Shown here piece after piece: positions 55,931-64,000 of a stretch of DNA of 64,000 nt. The DNA is taken from positions 186,001 through 250,000 of the forward strand of contig NZ_CP094824.1 of assembly GCF_025561425.1 (NCBI RefSeq), given 5' to 3'. Made by a program: the position numbers and the translations under genes. The notes under the pieces were generated by a model. That model saw only the letters and a program-made list of their open reading frames with translations. It searched no databases and was not told the DNA's origin. Position 1 is the stretch's first letter, and every line of letters starts with the position of its first letter. The stretch comes from Mammaliicoccus sciuri (GTDB lineage: Bacteria; Bacillota; Bacilli; Staphylococcales; Staphylococcaceae).

Positions 55931-56824
55931 ATGAGTAAGCAAAATAAAATCAAAAACAAATCGCCTTTGATAATCGCAAGAAACAAATTTATACGTAACA
56001 AACCAGCTATGTTTGCGACCTTAATATTATCTTTAATATTCTTTGTATCTATAATATCACCACTCATAGCACCATATGATCCAAACTTGCAAAATTTAGT
56101 CATGATTAAAGGCGAAATGACAACTGAGCATTGGTTGGGGACAGATTCAGGTGGTAGAGACATATTAAGTAGATTATTATATTCTGGTAGAGTTTCACTC
56201 ATTTTCGGTCTCGTTACGACTGTCGGATTAATGTTAATCGGAATATTAGTCGGCATGCTTTCAGGATATTATGGAGGATGGGTTGATACGATACTTATGC
56301 GATTCACAGAGTTTGTAATGCTCTTTCCTTTTATACCATTCGCTGTTGTATTGAATGCGAATTTTAGCGTTAAAATTGAAAACAAATATGGATCTGCTTT
56401 AATACTTGCAATCGTACTGATTGCATTGTCATGGGTTGGTATTGCACGTATTGTTCGAGGTAAAGTATTGCAAGAAAAAGAAAATGAATATTTTTTAGCA
56501 GCTCAATCAATTGGAACACCTGTTTATAAAATTTTGTTAAAGCATTTATTACCTAATATACTGAGCGTTATTATTGTACAAGCAACGTTAGTATTTGCAG
56601 TCCAAATTGTAGCAGAATCGGGATTAAGCTTTTTAGGATTTGGTATTGATAAGACTGTTCCGACATGGGGTAATATGCTAACAGATGCGCAAGAAGGAGA
56701 TATTTTGAGAAGTAAACCATGGATTTGGATGCCACCAGCGATTATCATTACGGTTACGATATTATGTATTAACTTTATAGGTGAAGGTTTAAAAGATGCA
56801 CTGAATCCAAAATCAGTTCGTTAA
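55931..56824 (+). CDS. Oligopeptide ABC transporter permease OppC
   Basis: A 297-residue permease, GGGGGATAAT before ATG 55931. An N-terminal helix (AMFATLILSLIFFVSIISPLIAPYDP) precedes the OppC_N region, GTDSGGRDILSRLLYSGRVSL, then five helices with the EAA loop (YFLAAQSIGTPVYKILLKHLLPN) and the SFLGFGID-PTWGNML motif. It pairs with OppB as transmembrane core. Intact; last gene of the operon. No strong terminator was seen in the 210 bp that follow. Confidence 0.9.
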   Translation: MSKQNKIKNKSPLIIARNKFIRNKPAMFATLILSLIFFVSIISPLIAPYDPNLQNLVMIKGEMTTEHWLGTDSGGRDILSRLLYSGRVSLIFGLVTTVGLMLIGILVGMLSGYYGGWVDTILMRFTEFVMLFPFIPFAVVLNANFSVKIENKYGSALILAIVLIALSWVGIARIVRGKVLQEKENEYFLAAQSIGTPVYKILLKHLLPNILSVIIVQATLVFAVQIVAESGLSFLGFGIDKTVPTWGNMLTDAQEGDILRSKPWIWMPPAIIITVTILCINFIGEGLKDALNPKSVR

Positions 56825-57036
56825 GTATATAAAGCTAAAAATTTTTGATGTATTTTTACAACACATCATGTGACCTGCACACCTTATGATTTACTTTTAC
56901 ACAATATTGATTTAGAATTGATATATAAAGAATTAAGATATCTCTTAAAGAAAGTTGCAATTCTTTCAGACTTTTATATTTATGTATACCCAATTCATGA
57001 ATATAATACATCTTAAATTTTAGAAAGGTGATCAAA

Positions 57037-58521
57037 ATGGATAATAACCAACCAAAAGACGTTATTCTCATTGGTGCTGGTATTTTAAGTACAACATTTG
57101 GTTCTTTTTTGAAAAATATTGAACCAGATTGGAATATTAAGTTATTCGAAAGATTAGAACAACCAGCTATTGAAAGTTCAAATGAAAAAAATAATGCTGG
57201 TACAGGTCATGCTGCGCTATGCGAATTAAACTACACAGTTGAGCAAGAGGACGGTTCAATTGATGTTGAAAGAGCGAAAGAAATTAACGAGCAATTCGAA
57301 ATTTCTAAGCAATTTTGGTCATACTTAGTTAAGAGTAAAGCTATCGAGAATCCTCAAGAATTCATTAGACCATTACCACACATCAGTTTCGTAATGGGTA
57401 TTCGAAATGTAGATTTCTTAAAACGTCGTTATGATGCATTGAAATCTCTACCAATGTTTGAAGGCTTAACTTATACAGAAGATCATAAAGTATTAGCTGA
57501 GTGGATGCCTTTAATGATGAAAGGTCGTAATTCAAACGAGCCACTTGCAGCAAGTAAAATTGACGAAGGTACAGATGTTAACTTCGGTGAATTAACACGT
57601 AAATTAGTTAAAAATATCGAAAAACATGAAAATGCACAAGTTCATTTTCGTCATGAAGTAGTAGACTTTAAACAACTTTCTAATAGTAAATGGGAAGTTA
57701 AAGTTCGTAACTTAGAAACTGGTAAAGTAGAAACGCATGTTGCTGATTATATCTTTATCGGTGCAGGCGGACATGCCATTCCATTACTACAAAAAACAAA
57801 AATTCCTGAAAGTAGACATCTTGGAGGATTCCCAATTAGTGGTGCATTCTTAGTATGTAACAACCCTAAAGTTGTAAGTGAACATAATGCCAAAGTTTAT
57901 GGTAAAGAGCCACCTGGCACACCACCAATGACTGTACCTCACTTAGACAGACGTTATATTCAAGGCAAAGAAAGTTTACTATTTGGTCCATTCGCAGCAA
58001 TCGGTCCAAAATTCTTGAAAAATGGATCTAACTTAGATTTATTTAAATCTATTAATACAAGTAATGTTGTGACAATGTTATCTTCAGGTGTTAAAAACTT
58101 ATCACTTGTAAAATATTCAATTCAACAAGTATTACAACGTAAAGAAGATCGTATGAAAGAATTGCGTCGATTTGTACCAGATGCAAAAGACGAAGATTGG
58201 GATATTCATATCGCTGGTAAACGTGTACAAGTTATTAAAGATACAGAAGAACATGGCCGTGGATTTATTCAATTCGGTACAGAAGTTGTAAATTCAGAAG
58301 ACCATACTGTAATTGCTTTATTAGGTGAATCACCAGGAGCATCAACATCAGTATCTGTAGCTTTAGAAGTAATCGAGAAGAACTTCCCTCAATATATGGA
58401 TAAATGGGAATCTAAAATTAAAGAAATCATTCCTTCATATGGTGAATCTTTAATCGAAGATACTGCTTTATTGAAGAAAACTCGTAAACAAACAGCAGAA
58501 GCTTTAGAATTAAATAAATAA
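57037..58521 (+). CDS. mqo: Malate:quinone oxidoreductase
   Basis: A 494-residue peripheral membrane FAD enzyme that oxidises malate to oxaloacetate with electrons going to menaquinone. ATG 57037 is used because AGAAAGGTGATC then acts as ribosome site. [19 protein letters not shown] is the FAD fold, [28 protein letters not shown], SASxxGAFLV-like [15 protein letters not shown] and [20 protein letters not shown] are diagnostic. Full length. Replaces or supplements NAD-malate dehydrogenase in staphylococci. Single-gene unit with its own terminator. Confidence 0.95.
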   Translation: MDNNQPKDVILIGAGILSTTFGSFLKNIEPDWNIKLFERLEQPAIESSNEKNNAGTGHAALCELNYTVEQEDGSIDVERAKEINEQFEISKQFWSYLVKSKAIENPQEFIRPLPHISFVMGIRNVDFLKRRYDALKSLPMFEGLTYTEDHKVLAEWMPLMMKGRNSNEPLAASKIDEGTDVNFGELTRKLVKNIEKHENAQVHFRHEVVDFKQLSNSKWEVKVRNLETGKVETHVADYIFIGAGGHAIPLLQKTKIPESRHLGGFPISGAFLVCNNPKVVSEHNAKVYGKEPPGTPPMTVPHLDRRYIQGKESLLFGPFAAIGPKFLKNGSNLDLFKSINTSNVVTMLSSGVKNLSLVKYSIQQVLQRKEDRMKELRRFVPDAKDEDWDIHIAGKRVQVIKDTEEHGRGFIQFGTEVVNSEDHTVIALLGESPGASTSVSVALEVIEKNFPQYMDKWESKIKEIIPSYGESLIEDTALLKKTRKQTAEALELNK

Positions 58522-58534
58522 TGTTGAACAACAG

Positions 58535-58567
58535 AAGCCATTCCGTTCAGTCGGAATGGCTTTTTTA
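58535..58567 (+). terminator. Intrinsic terminator after mqo
   Basis: Stem AAGCCATTCCG (58535-58545) / CGGAATGGCTT (58552-58562) followed by T residues. Confidence 0.9.
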
Positions 58568-58626
58568 TGTTTAAACGCACGAAGACTGTGAACATAACCC
58601 TGTCAAGTAGACACTAAAAAAAGTAA

Positions 58627-59532
58627 TCAATATGTTGGCTGTGCTTTTATAAGCGCAGCCATTTTTAATGAAATTCTTTTAGAATTATAAAATTTTATAT
58701 ATTCATTTATTTGCTTTGTGGCGTGTTTTATATCATTGAATGTTTGAGATTTGTCTTTGAATACCTCTGATTTGAGTAACCCCCAAAAGCCTTCCATAGG
58801 ACCATTATCAATACATCTACCTACACGAGACATGCTTTGCTTCATAGAAGCATTTTTAATCATCTCTCTAAATAGAACACTCGTATATTGGAATCCTCTG
58901 TCGCTATGAAATATAATGCCTTCGGTATTTCTTTTAATTATGGCTTTGTTAAAGGTATCGTATACAAGCTTATTATTGTTTTGAGATGAGACTACATGGC
59001 TGATGACTTTCTTAGCACCTAAATCATAAATAGCGCTTAAATACACTTTAGATCCATTTTTCAATTTAAATTCTGTCACATCTGTTAACCAGACCTTATT
59101 AACTTTACTTGTTGTAAATTTTCTGTTTAGGATATTTTGAGAAGTGATTTCTGGCTTACTAAGTTTATATTGCCTTCTCTTTTTTCTAATGACAGCTTTT
59201 AATCCATACTTCTTCATAATTCTATATACGCGTTTATGATTAACCTGGAATTTAGTATATAATCTCAGATAAATATAAATTCTTCGATATCCATATATGC
59301 CATCATGTTCATGATAAATCCTGAAAATCTCATCTTTTAATTCGTTATTGAATCTTTCAGATTCTGAAACCTCTCTGTTTTTCCATTTATAATAACTTGC
59401 TCTCGATATTTCAAGTGCGGCGCATATCCATTTGATTGGATACTTATCTTTTAATGCTTCGATTGTCTTGTATGCTGCTATTTGCTTGATTTTCGATTCA
59501 TCAACTGCCTCTCTATTTCTTCCTGCTTTTTT
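58627..59532 (-). CDS. IS3-family OrfB transposase domain of the 1650-bp element
   Basis: After a -1 slip the frame gives AGRNREAVDESKIKQIAAYK and then ALKDKYPIKWICAALEIS, HDGIYGYRRIYIYLRLY and the integrase core with D in WLTDVTEFK, D in FHSDRGFQYT and E in GFWGLLKSE. The catalytic triad is complete. The first ATG in this frame is only at 59217, inside the protein, so the OrfA fusion is the likely product. The element may be active. Confidence 0.8.
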   Translation of the reverse strand, partial: KKAGRNREAVDESKIKQIAAYKTIEALKDKYPIKWICAALEISRASYYKWKNREVSESERFNNELKDEIFRIYHEHDGIYGYRRIYIYLRLYTKFQVNHKRVYRIMKKYGLKAVIRKKRRQYKLSKPEITSQNILNRKFTTSKVNKVWLTDVTEFKLKNGSKVYLSAIYDLGAKKVISHVVSSQNNNKLVYDTFNKAIIKRNTEGIIFHSDRGFQYTSVLFREMIKNASMKQSMSRVGRCIDNGPMEGFWGLLKSEVFKDKSQTFNDIKHATKQINEYIKFYNSKRISLKMAALIKAQPTY

Positions 59533-60179
59533 AATACCTCATTCTCCATTTGGAGAAATTTATTTCTTTGTTCAAGTGCTTTTATTTTTAATTCAAGTTC
59601 TTCTTCTCTAGTTAAAGCTTCAACTGGTTTTCCTTTACCTCTACCATCTACTAAACCAATATCACCATGTTTTTCATACTTTTTTACCCAATTATAGACT
59701 TGTGAATAGTTAACTTGGTACTTTTCAGCTGTCTTATTAAAGTCTCTATTATTTTCAATACAATATTTAGCTATTTCAATTCTCTCTTCAAATGTTGTTT
59801 TTCTAGTATTCATAGTGTCTACCTCCAGATATGGAAAATAAGATTTATTTTCCTTTCCTTCAGTATACTTTACCACCCAATTTTTTAAAGTAGCATGATG
59901 TGAAATATTGTAATAGGCTGCTAGATCTGAATACGTCTTATTAGTCTCTAGATATTCTTTAACAACTTTTTCTTTAAATTCGCGTGTATAGATTTTATTT
60001 CGATTCTTATTTATAAGTGCTGTTATACCATGTTGCTTATACACTTTATATTTAAATCGAATCACACTATCACTAATATCTAAATTTAACTTATCAATTA
60101 TATTTTGAAAGGAATAACCCTTTTCATGCAAATCGAAGATTTCCTGATACAGTTTAACAGGTAGTCTAGTTTTATACAT
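59478..60179 (-). CDS. IS3-family OrfA of the 1650-bp element
   Basis: A 233-residue protein with GGGGGTATTTTT before ATG 60179. Three HTH-like segments (KLYQEIFDLHEKGYSFQNII, EKVVKEYLETNKTYSDLAAYYN, EERIEIAKYCIENNRDFNKTAEKYQ) explain its greater length. A coiled segment (REEELELKIKALEQRNKFLQ) ends it. TTA AAA AAG near the C-terminus is an in-phase A_AAA_AAG slip heptamer (59526-59532). No damage seen. Confidence 0.85.
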   Translation of the reverse strand: MYKTRLPVKLYQEIFDLHEKGYSFQNIIDKLNLDISDSVIRFKYKVYKQHGITALINKNRNKIYTREFKEKVVKEYLETNKTYSDLAAYYNISHHATLKNWVVKYTEGKENKSYFPYLEVDTMNTRKTTFEERIEIAKYCIENNRDFNKTAEKYQVNYSQVYNWVKKYEKHGDIGLVDGRGKGKPVEALTREEELELKIKALEQRNKFLQMENEVLKKQEEIERQLMNRKSSK

Positions 60180-60604
60180 AAAAATACCCCCTATAGAGTT
60201 TTAGTTTTTTTAATGTCTACTCTATAGGGAATAATACACTGAGAGATATCGTGCGCTAGGGTACAAAATAAGGGCATAACGCACGAAGACTGAGAGATAT
60301 CGTGCGCGTATAAATGAATCATTCAATTTTTAAGAAATCCTACTTTTAGAATTGTCCACTCCAACTATTCCTTCTAATTATTTGCTTGTGTATTATTTCA
60401 TTTATCAAACAATAATATTTCAAATTATTTTAGAGTGAGATGTGATTTTTTCGCTTGGTGATTAGTGTTTCAATGATTGTATATATACGATGCATGAGTA
60501 ATTTAATGGTCTAAATATTTTATTAATATAATGAAGTTTTTTATATGCGTGATAATTTTCGAGATATACGTATGTTCTGAACCAGCGATAATTATTAAAA
60601 AATA

Positions 60605-60664
60605 TTACAACTACAGTATGTGAGGAGGTACTAAGTGTTAGTTGTAATTATTTCGATTTTGTAA
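60605..60664 (+). promoter_or_regulatory. Inverted repeat enclosing a ribosome site and a 9-codon frame
   Basis: TTACAACTA (60605-60613) and TAGTTGTAA (60639-60647) are perfectly complementary. Between them lies GAGGAGG, followed by GTG 60635 and the frame MLVVIISIL-stop (60635-60664). This could be a leader peptide with a masked ribosome site, or simply a protein-binding dyad upstream of fadX. Confidence 0.35.
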
Positions 60665-60729
60665 TTAAAAAGATATTGTCGTATACTTTTTTTACTTTTC
60701 TTTCATATTTATACTGTGTTATATTTACT

Positions 60730-60747
60730 AATGTAAGGGCTTACATT
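60730..60747. promoter_or_regulatory. cre-like palindrome before fadX
   Basis: AATGTAAGGGCTTACATT is an 18-bp near-palindrome identical to an ideal cre except that the central CG is GG. It lies 58 bp upstream of the fadX start. CcpA binding may be weakened, or another regulator may use the dyad. Confidence 0.5.
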
Positions 60748-60804
60748 TTATTGGGGAGGTCTTTTATGGAATGATTGTAATTATGAAAGATAGGGGATAA
60801 TCGT

Positions 60805-62382
60805 ATGCAAATTATTTCGTTCGAAGATTTGAAAGACATTGTCAAAAGTGGAGATGTTATTTCACTGGCAGCATTATCAGTGAGTAATTTACCTGTGAGT
60901 GTCTTAAAACATTTGGTTAAAGCTCATGATGAATATGGAAATCTTAATGATTTAACTTTTATGGTTGCGAATGATATTAGTGATTATCGTGGTGATGGTT
61001 ATGATTTAGATTCATTTGTGAGTAGAGGTATGGTTAAAAGGCTCATTATGAGTATTATCATTGGTTCACCTAAAACGATAGAAGCCATAAAGAATAATGA
61101 TGTAGAAGCATATTTTGTACCGCAAGGATTGTTAGCTACACATTATCGAAATTCGTTAGCCAAATTTCCAGATATGATTTCTGAAATAGGTTTACACACT
61201 TCCGTTGATCCTAGATTTGATGGCGGAAAAGTCAATGATGTGACTAAGGAAGATATTGTTTCTTTATTAGAAATTAATAATGAAGAATATTTACAATATA
61301 AATTTCCTAAAGTTGATATTGCATTGCTTCGTGGTACATACGCTGATAGCGAGGGGAACATTTATATGCATCATGAAGCACACTTAGGAGAAGGCTATGG
61401 TGCTGCTCTAGCAGCGCATCAAAATGGTGGAAAAGTCATTGTACAAGTTAAAGAAATTGTACAACATGGTAGCTTTAAGCCGACAGAAGTCTTTATTCCT
61501 GGAGAGCTTGTGGATTATGTATGTGTAAATGATGACCCAAAACATCATAGACAAACCATTCAAAATTATTATGACCCAGCTATTTCGGGTGAATATAAAG
61601 TACTTAGTATGCCTGAACCAGTTAATGAATTGAGTACACGTAAAGTGATTTTACGACGAGCTGCCCAATTTTTAAATGTAGGTAATGTTGTCAGTATAGG
61701 GTTTGGTATTAACAATGAATTATCGAATTTATTAGTTGAGGAGAAAGCTGAAGATTTAGTGCAACTGAATATAGATACGGGTGTATTTGGTGGAATGATA
61801 GGAAGTGGTCAAAACTTCGGATTAAATTACAATTTAGATGCGAAGATGCGACATGAAATGACATGGGACTTTATTTATAGCGGAGGCATAGATGTAGCTT
61901 ATTTAAGCTTTGCTGAAGTGGATCAGTTTGGTAATGTCAATGTTTCAAAATATGGCGATAGAATGAATGGTTGTGGGGGATTCATAGATATTAGTCAAAC
62001 GGTCCAAAAAATTATTTTCTCAGGAACAATGGTAGTCGGAAGTAAGACTACTTGGAATGATAAAGGTTTAGTTGTTGAAAAAGAAGGTCATGCTCAGAAA
62101 TTTGTTGAACAAGTGCATAATATGGACTTCAATGCATCATATGCTAAGACGTTAAATCAAGAAGTCTATTATGTGACGGAACGCGCTGTATTCCAATTAA
62201 CCGATGAAGGTGTCAAATTAATTGAAATTGCAGCTGGATTAGATTTAGAGAAAGATATTCTATCCAATATAGCATTTCAACCGATAATTGCTGAAGAACT
62301 TAAAGTAACGGATCAGCAAATTTATCAAGAAAATTGGGGAGGATTGCAACAATGTATTAAAGACAATGGTTCAAACTATTAA
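60805..62382 (+). CDS. fadX: Acyl-CoA:acetate/3-ketoacid CoA-transferase FadX
   Basis: A 525-residue fused class I CoA-transferase, alpha half then beta half. AGGGGATAA precedes ATG 60805. The N-terminal ISFEDLKDIVKSGDVISLAA, FVPQGLLATHYR, and the beta-half IGFGINNELSNLL are recognisable. The segment that should hold the catalytic Glu in relatives (TVE-x-G-x-x-GG) reads NIDTGVFGGMIGSG, with Asp in that place. Position ahead of an acyl-CoA ligase and acyl-CoA dehydrogenase matches S. aureus fadX-fadE-fadD, so a role in short-chain acyl-CoA exchange during fatty-acid breakdown is likely. Confidence 0.82.
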   Translation: MQIISFEDLKDIVKSGDVISLAALSVSNLPVSVLKHLVKAHDEYGNLNDLTFMVANDISDYRGDGYDLDSFVSRGMVKRLIMSIIIGSPKTIEAIKNNDVEAYFVPQGLLATHYRNSLAKFPDMISEIGLHTSVDPRFDGGKVNDVTKEDIVSLLEINNEEYLQYKFPKVDIALLRGTYADSEGNIYMHHEAHLGEGYGAALAAHQNGGKVIVQVKEIVQHGSFKPTEVFIPGELVDYVCVNDDPKHHRQTIQNYYDPAISGEYKVLSMPEPVNELSTRKVILRRAAQFLNVGNVVSIGFGINNELSNLLVEEKAEDLVQLNIDTGVFGGMIGSGQNFGLNYNLDAKMRHEMTWDFIYSGGIDVAYLSFAEVDQFGNVNVSKYGDRMNGCGGFIDISQTVQKIIFSGTMVVGSKTTWNDKGLVVEKEGHAQKFVEQVHNMDFNASYAKTLNQEVYYVTERAVFQLTDEGVKLIEIAAGLDLEKDILSNIAFQPIIAEELKVTDQQIYQENWGGLQQCIKDNGSNY

Positions 62383-62396
62383 GGGGGTAGTTTAAT

Positions 62397-63896
62397 ATGA
62401 ATTACGATTGGATTAAAACGAGAGCGCAATATGACGAAGAAAAGGCAGCAGTTATCGATCCACTAAAAGGAACAGAATGGACTTATCAAGATTTAAATAT
62501 TCGTGCTGAAAACTTAGCCAACCATCTTGAAGAACAAGGTATTAAAAAGGGAGATGTCGTTGGGATATTTGCACCAAATGATGTAGCGGTTCTTGACTTA
62601 CTATTCGCTTTATTTAAGATAGGCGCAGTATACTTCCCAATGAACTGGAGACTCAAACCGAACGAAATTGAAAGTGTTATTGAAGATTCAGGTGTGAAGT
62701 TTATATTCTATGCGAATCGTCATTTAAGTAGTTTACAAGGGATTGCAGATGACTATTTACACATGGATATCGATTCACCTGAATATGATGAACTTGTAAA
62801 TCCTAAAAATCATAAACCATTCAAGACAGTAGATGTAGGTCGTGATGATTTAGCGGCATTAATGTACACAAGTGGTACAACAGGATTACCAAAGGGTGTC
62901 ATGTTCACTTATGATTCATTTACATCAAATGCGATTAATACGATACTCACTTATAAAGTGAATTCAGGATTTTCATCTATTATTTCGTTACCGATGTTCC
63001 ATGTATTTGGATTTAATGATTTAGTCATTCCATTGTTGATGGCAGGTGGTTCACTCGTATTACATCGTTACTTCGAAGGTGAACAACTCAACGATTTAAT
63101 GGCTAAATATAAACCGAATTACTTATCGCTTATTCCAACAATGTATTATGCCATGTTAGTAGCACCTAACTTTGATGTGAAGAACTTTGATAATATTGAT
63201 TTTCTTATTCAAGGTGGTTCAGCACCGTTACCTGGTGTTCAGAAAAAATTTGCAAGCATGGGGTTAAATATTATTAATGGTTATGGCTTAACAGAAGCAC
63301 CATTAGCGATGATTAATACACCTACTAATTCACTTAAAAAGCCATTGAGTATAGGTAAGCCAGTCATGTATGTAGAATCAAGATTATTTGATGAAGATTT
63401 CAATGACGTACCTGTAGGTGAAATTGGTGAATTAGCGATTAAAGGTAAACAAGTTACACCTGGTTATTGGCAAAAACAAGAAGAAATGAATAAATCTTTC
63501 CATGATGGTTATTTCTTAACAGGTGATTTAGCACGTATAGATGAAGATGGCGATATATTTATCGTAGATAGAAAAAAAGAATTGATTATTACAGGTGGAG
63601 AGAACGTCTTACCATCTGAAGTAGAAATTGTTCTAGCTGGTCATCCACTCGTAGCACAATGTGTTGTCGTAGGTTATGAAAATGAAAAATTCGGAGAAAC
63701 TGTAGCGGCTGCTGTGTTACTGAATGAACAAGATCCAGATTTCGTAGAGAAATTAGATGCTTATATGCGTGAGAACTTAGCGAGTTATAAAGTACCTAAA
63801 AATTATCTATCCGTAATGAAAATGCCATTAACTTCAACTGCTAAACCAGACAAATTAGAAGTGAAAGCTATGATGAAGAGAAAGTTTCAACAATAA
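62397..63896 (+). CDS. fadE: Long-chain acyl-CoA synthetase FadE
   Basis: A 499-residue ANL-superfamily adenylating enzyme. GGGGGTAG before ATG 62397, 14 bp after fadX. P-loop-like motif YTSGTTGLPKG (A3), GYGLTEAP (A5), YFLTGDLARIDEDGDIFIVDRKKELI (A7-A8) with the hinge, and a C-terminal lysine in STAKPDK-region (A10) are visible. It activates fatty acids with ATP and CoA at the membrane face. The name follows the staphylococcal locus, where FadE is the ligase and FadD the dehydrogenase. Intact. Confidence 0.88.
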   Translation: MNYDWIKTRAQYDEEKAAVIDPLKGTEWTYQDLNIRAENLANHLEEQGIKKGDVVGIFAPNDVAVLDLLFALFKIGAVYFPMNWRLKPNEIESVIEDSGVKFIFYANRHLSSLQGIADDYLHMDIDSPEYDELVNPKNHKPFKTVDVGRDDLAALMYTSGTTGLPKGVMFTYDSFTSNAINTILTYKVNSGFSSIISLPMFHVFGFNDLVIPLLMAGGSLVLHRYFEGEQLNDLMAKYKPNYLSLIPTMYYAMLVAPNFDVKNFDNIDFLIQGGSAPLPGVQKKFASMGLNIINGYGLTEAPLAMINTPTNSLKKPLSIGKPVMYVESRLFDEDFNDVPVGEIGELAIKGKQVTPGYWQKQEEMNKSFHDGYFLTGDLARIDEDGDIFIVDRKKELIITGGENVLPSEVEIVLAGHPLVAQCVVVGYENEKFGETVAAAVLLNEQDPDFVEKLDAYMRENLASYKVPKNYLSVMKMPLTSTAKPDKLEVKAMMKRKFQQ

Positions 63897-63940
63897 ACAA
63901 AGATGACGCTAACATGAATACTAAATTTTTTTAGATGTAA

Positions 63941-63955
63941 ATGTAAGCGCTTTAA
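63941..63955 (+). promoter_or_regulatory. cre-like site before fadD
   Basis: ATGTAAGCGCTTTAA matches the cre consensus at 14 of 15 positions and lies 21 bp upstream of the next start. It suggests that fadD has its own catabolite-repressed promoter. Confidence 0.55.
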
Positions 63956-63976
63956 TAACATTTGGAGGTCATATAT

Positions 63977-64000
63977 ATGTCAACAAAATTAGAAACATTA
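63977..64000 (+). CDS. fadD: Start of acyl-CoA dehydrogenase gene (partial, off window)
   Basis: ATG 63977 has GGAGG at 63964-63968. Only eight codons (MSTKLETL) are in the window. The identification as FadD rests on gene order fadX-fadE-fadD in staphylococci, not on sequence. Confidence 0.5.

Larger units (their letters stand above)
58589..60238 (-). mobile_element. IS3-family element, third type (1650 bp)
   Basis: Ends TGAACATAACCCTGTCAAG (left) and AGAGTAGACATTAAAA-type inner repeat with tip AATAATACA (right). CTG is duplicated (58586-58588, 60239-60241). orfA and orfB lie on the reverse strand. It is longer than the other IS3-family elements and has a separate inner repeat GTAGACAxTAAAAAAA at both ends. 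Confidence 0.85.
58576..60308. repeat. Two-unit 51-bp hairpin repeat, split by an IS
   Basis: CGCACGAAGACTGAGAGATA followed by TCGTGCGC forms a hairpin with CGCACGA/TCGTGCG arms. One unit is cut at 58588 by the IS and resumes at 60239; the second is intact at 60280-60307. Removing the IS gives an exact 51-bp spacing, with a spacer TAGGGTACAAAATAAGGGCA between units. Confidence 0.75.
60242..60804. other. Intergenic region before the fad operon
   Basis: About 560 bp, very AT-rich, with one intact 51-bp repeat unit, an inverted repeat at 60605-60647 and a cre-like palindrome at 60730-60747. No gene of usual length is seen. Presumably it holds the fadX promoter and operators. Confidence 0.5.

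Noticed and set aside
56856..57071. 71-codon reverse frame between oppC and mqo
   Set aside because: No ribosome site, overlaps the mqo start, and its sequence shows no domain pattern.

Overview
The window is low-GC Firmicute DNA from the Staphylococcaceae. Most core genes have their closest remembered relatives in staphylococci: the mvaK1-mvaD-mvaK2 run, drp35, fni, mqo, and the fadX-fadE-fadD order. A complete de novo NAD set (nadB-nadC-nadA divergent from a nifS-like gene and niaR), which typical S. aureus strains lack, points to the sciuri group (Mammaliicoccus). That placement is inference. No rRNA, tRNA or CRISPR array was seen.

Layout. 1-5 kb: OhrR-like regulator, an unlisted 22-residue PSM-like peptide gene, an isoleucine 2-epimerase-like enzyme with a frameshifted YkvI permease, and a lipoprotein. 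5-11 kb: cre-controlled 2,4-dienoyl-CoA reductase and the NAD locus. 11-16 kb: frameshifted M6 metalloprotease, BstA-like enzyme, CitMHS transporter. 15.9-19.6 kb: accessory cluster (large unknown protein, acidic unknown protein, XRE-ImmA protein). 19.7-24 kb: trhO, MarR, GNAT, a nonsense-broken methyltransferase, msrA. 24-29.4 kb: mevalonate pathway and drp35. 29.6-38.9 kb: broken osmolyte-binding lipoprotein, 41-bp hairpin repeat array, glutamate dehydrogenase, candidate sRNA, AEC transporter with an RBS-masking leader, and a TPP-riboswitch operon (SDR plus flavin monooxygenase) broken by an IS. 39-47.6 kb: FAD protein, fructose/mannose-type PTS with its regulator, MsnO8-like oxidoreductase, OatA-like acetyltransferase. 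47.7-60.2 kb: IS30 element, degraded oligopeptide transporter, mqo, two IS3-family elements. 60.8-64 kb: start of the fatty-acid oxidation operon.

Themes. Carbon catabolite control is visible: full cre matches stand before the dienoyl-CoA reductase and the fructose PTS, and near-matches before the citrate-type transporter, fadX and fadD. Gene decay is the second theme. At least seven genes are broken by homopolymer frameshifts, nonsense codons, start loss or IS insertion, and the opp operon carries three or four separate lesions. The IS elements are well resolved, with 3-bp target duplications; two different IS3-family elements sit inside hairpin-forming intergenic repeats. The most attractive new biology is the TPP-riboswitch-controlled SDR/monooxygenase pair, the PSM-like peptide, the RBS-masking leader of the AEC transporter, and the XRE-ImmA accessory cluster.
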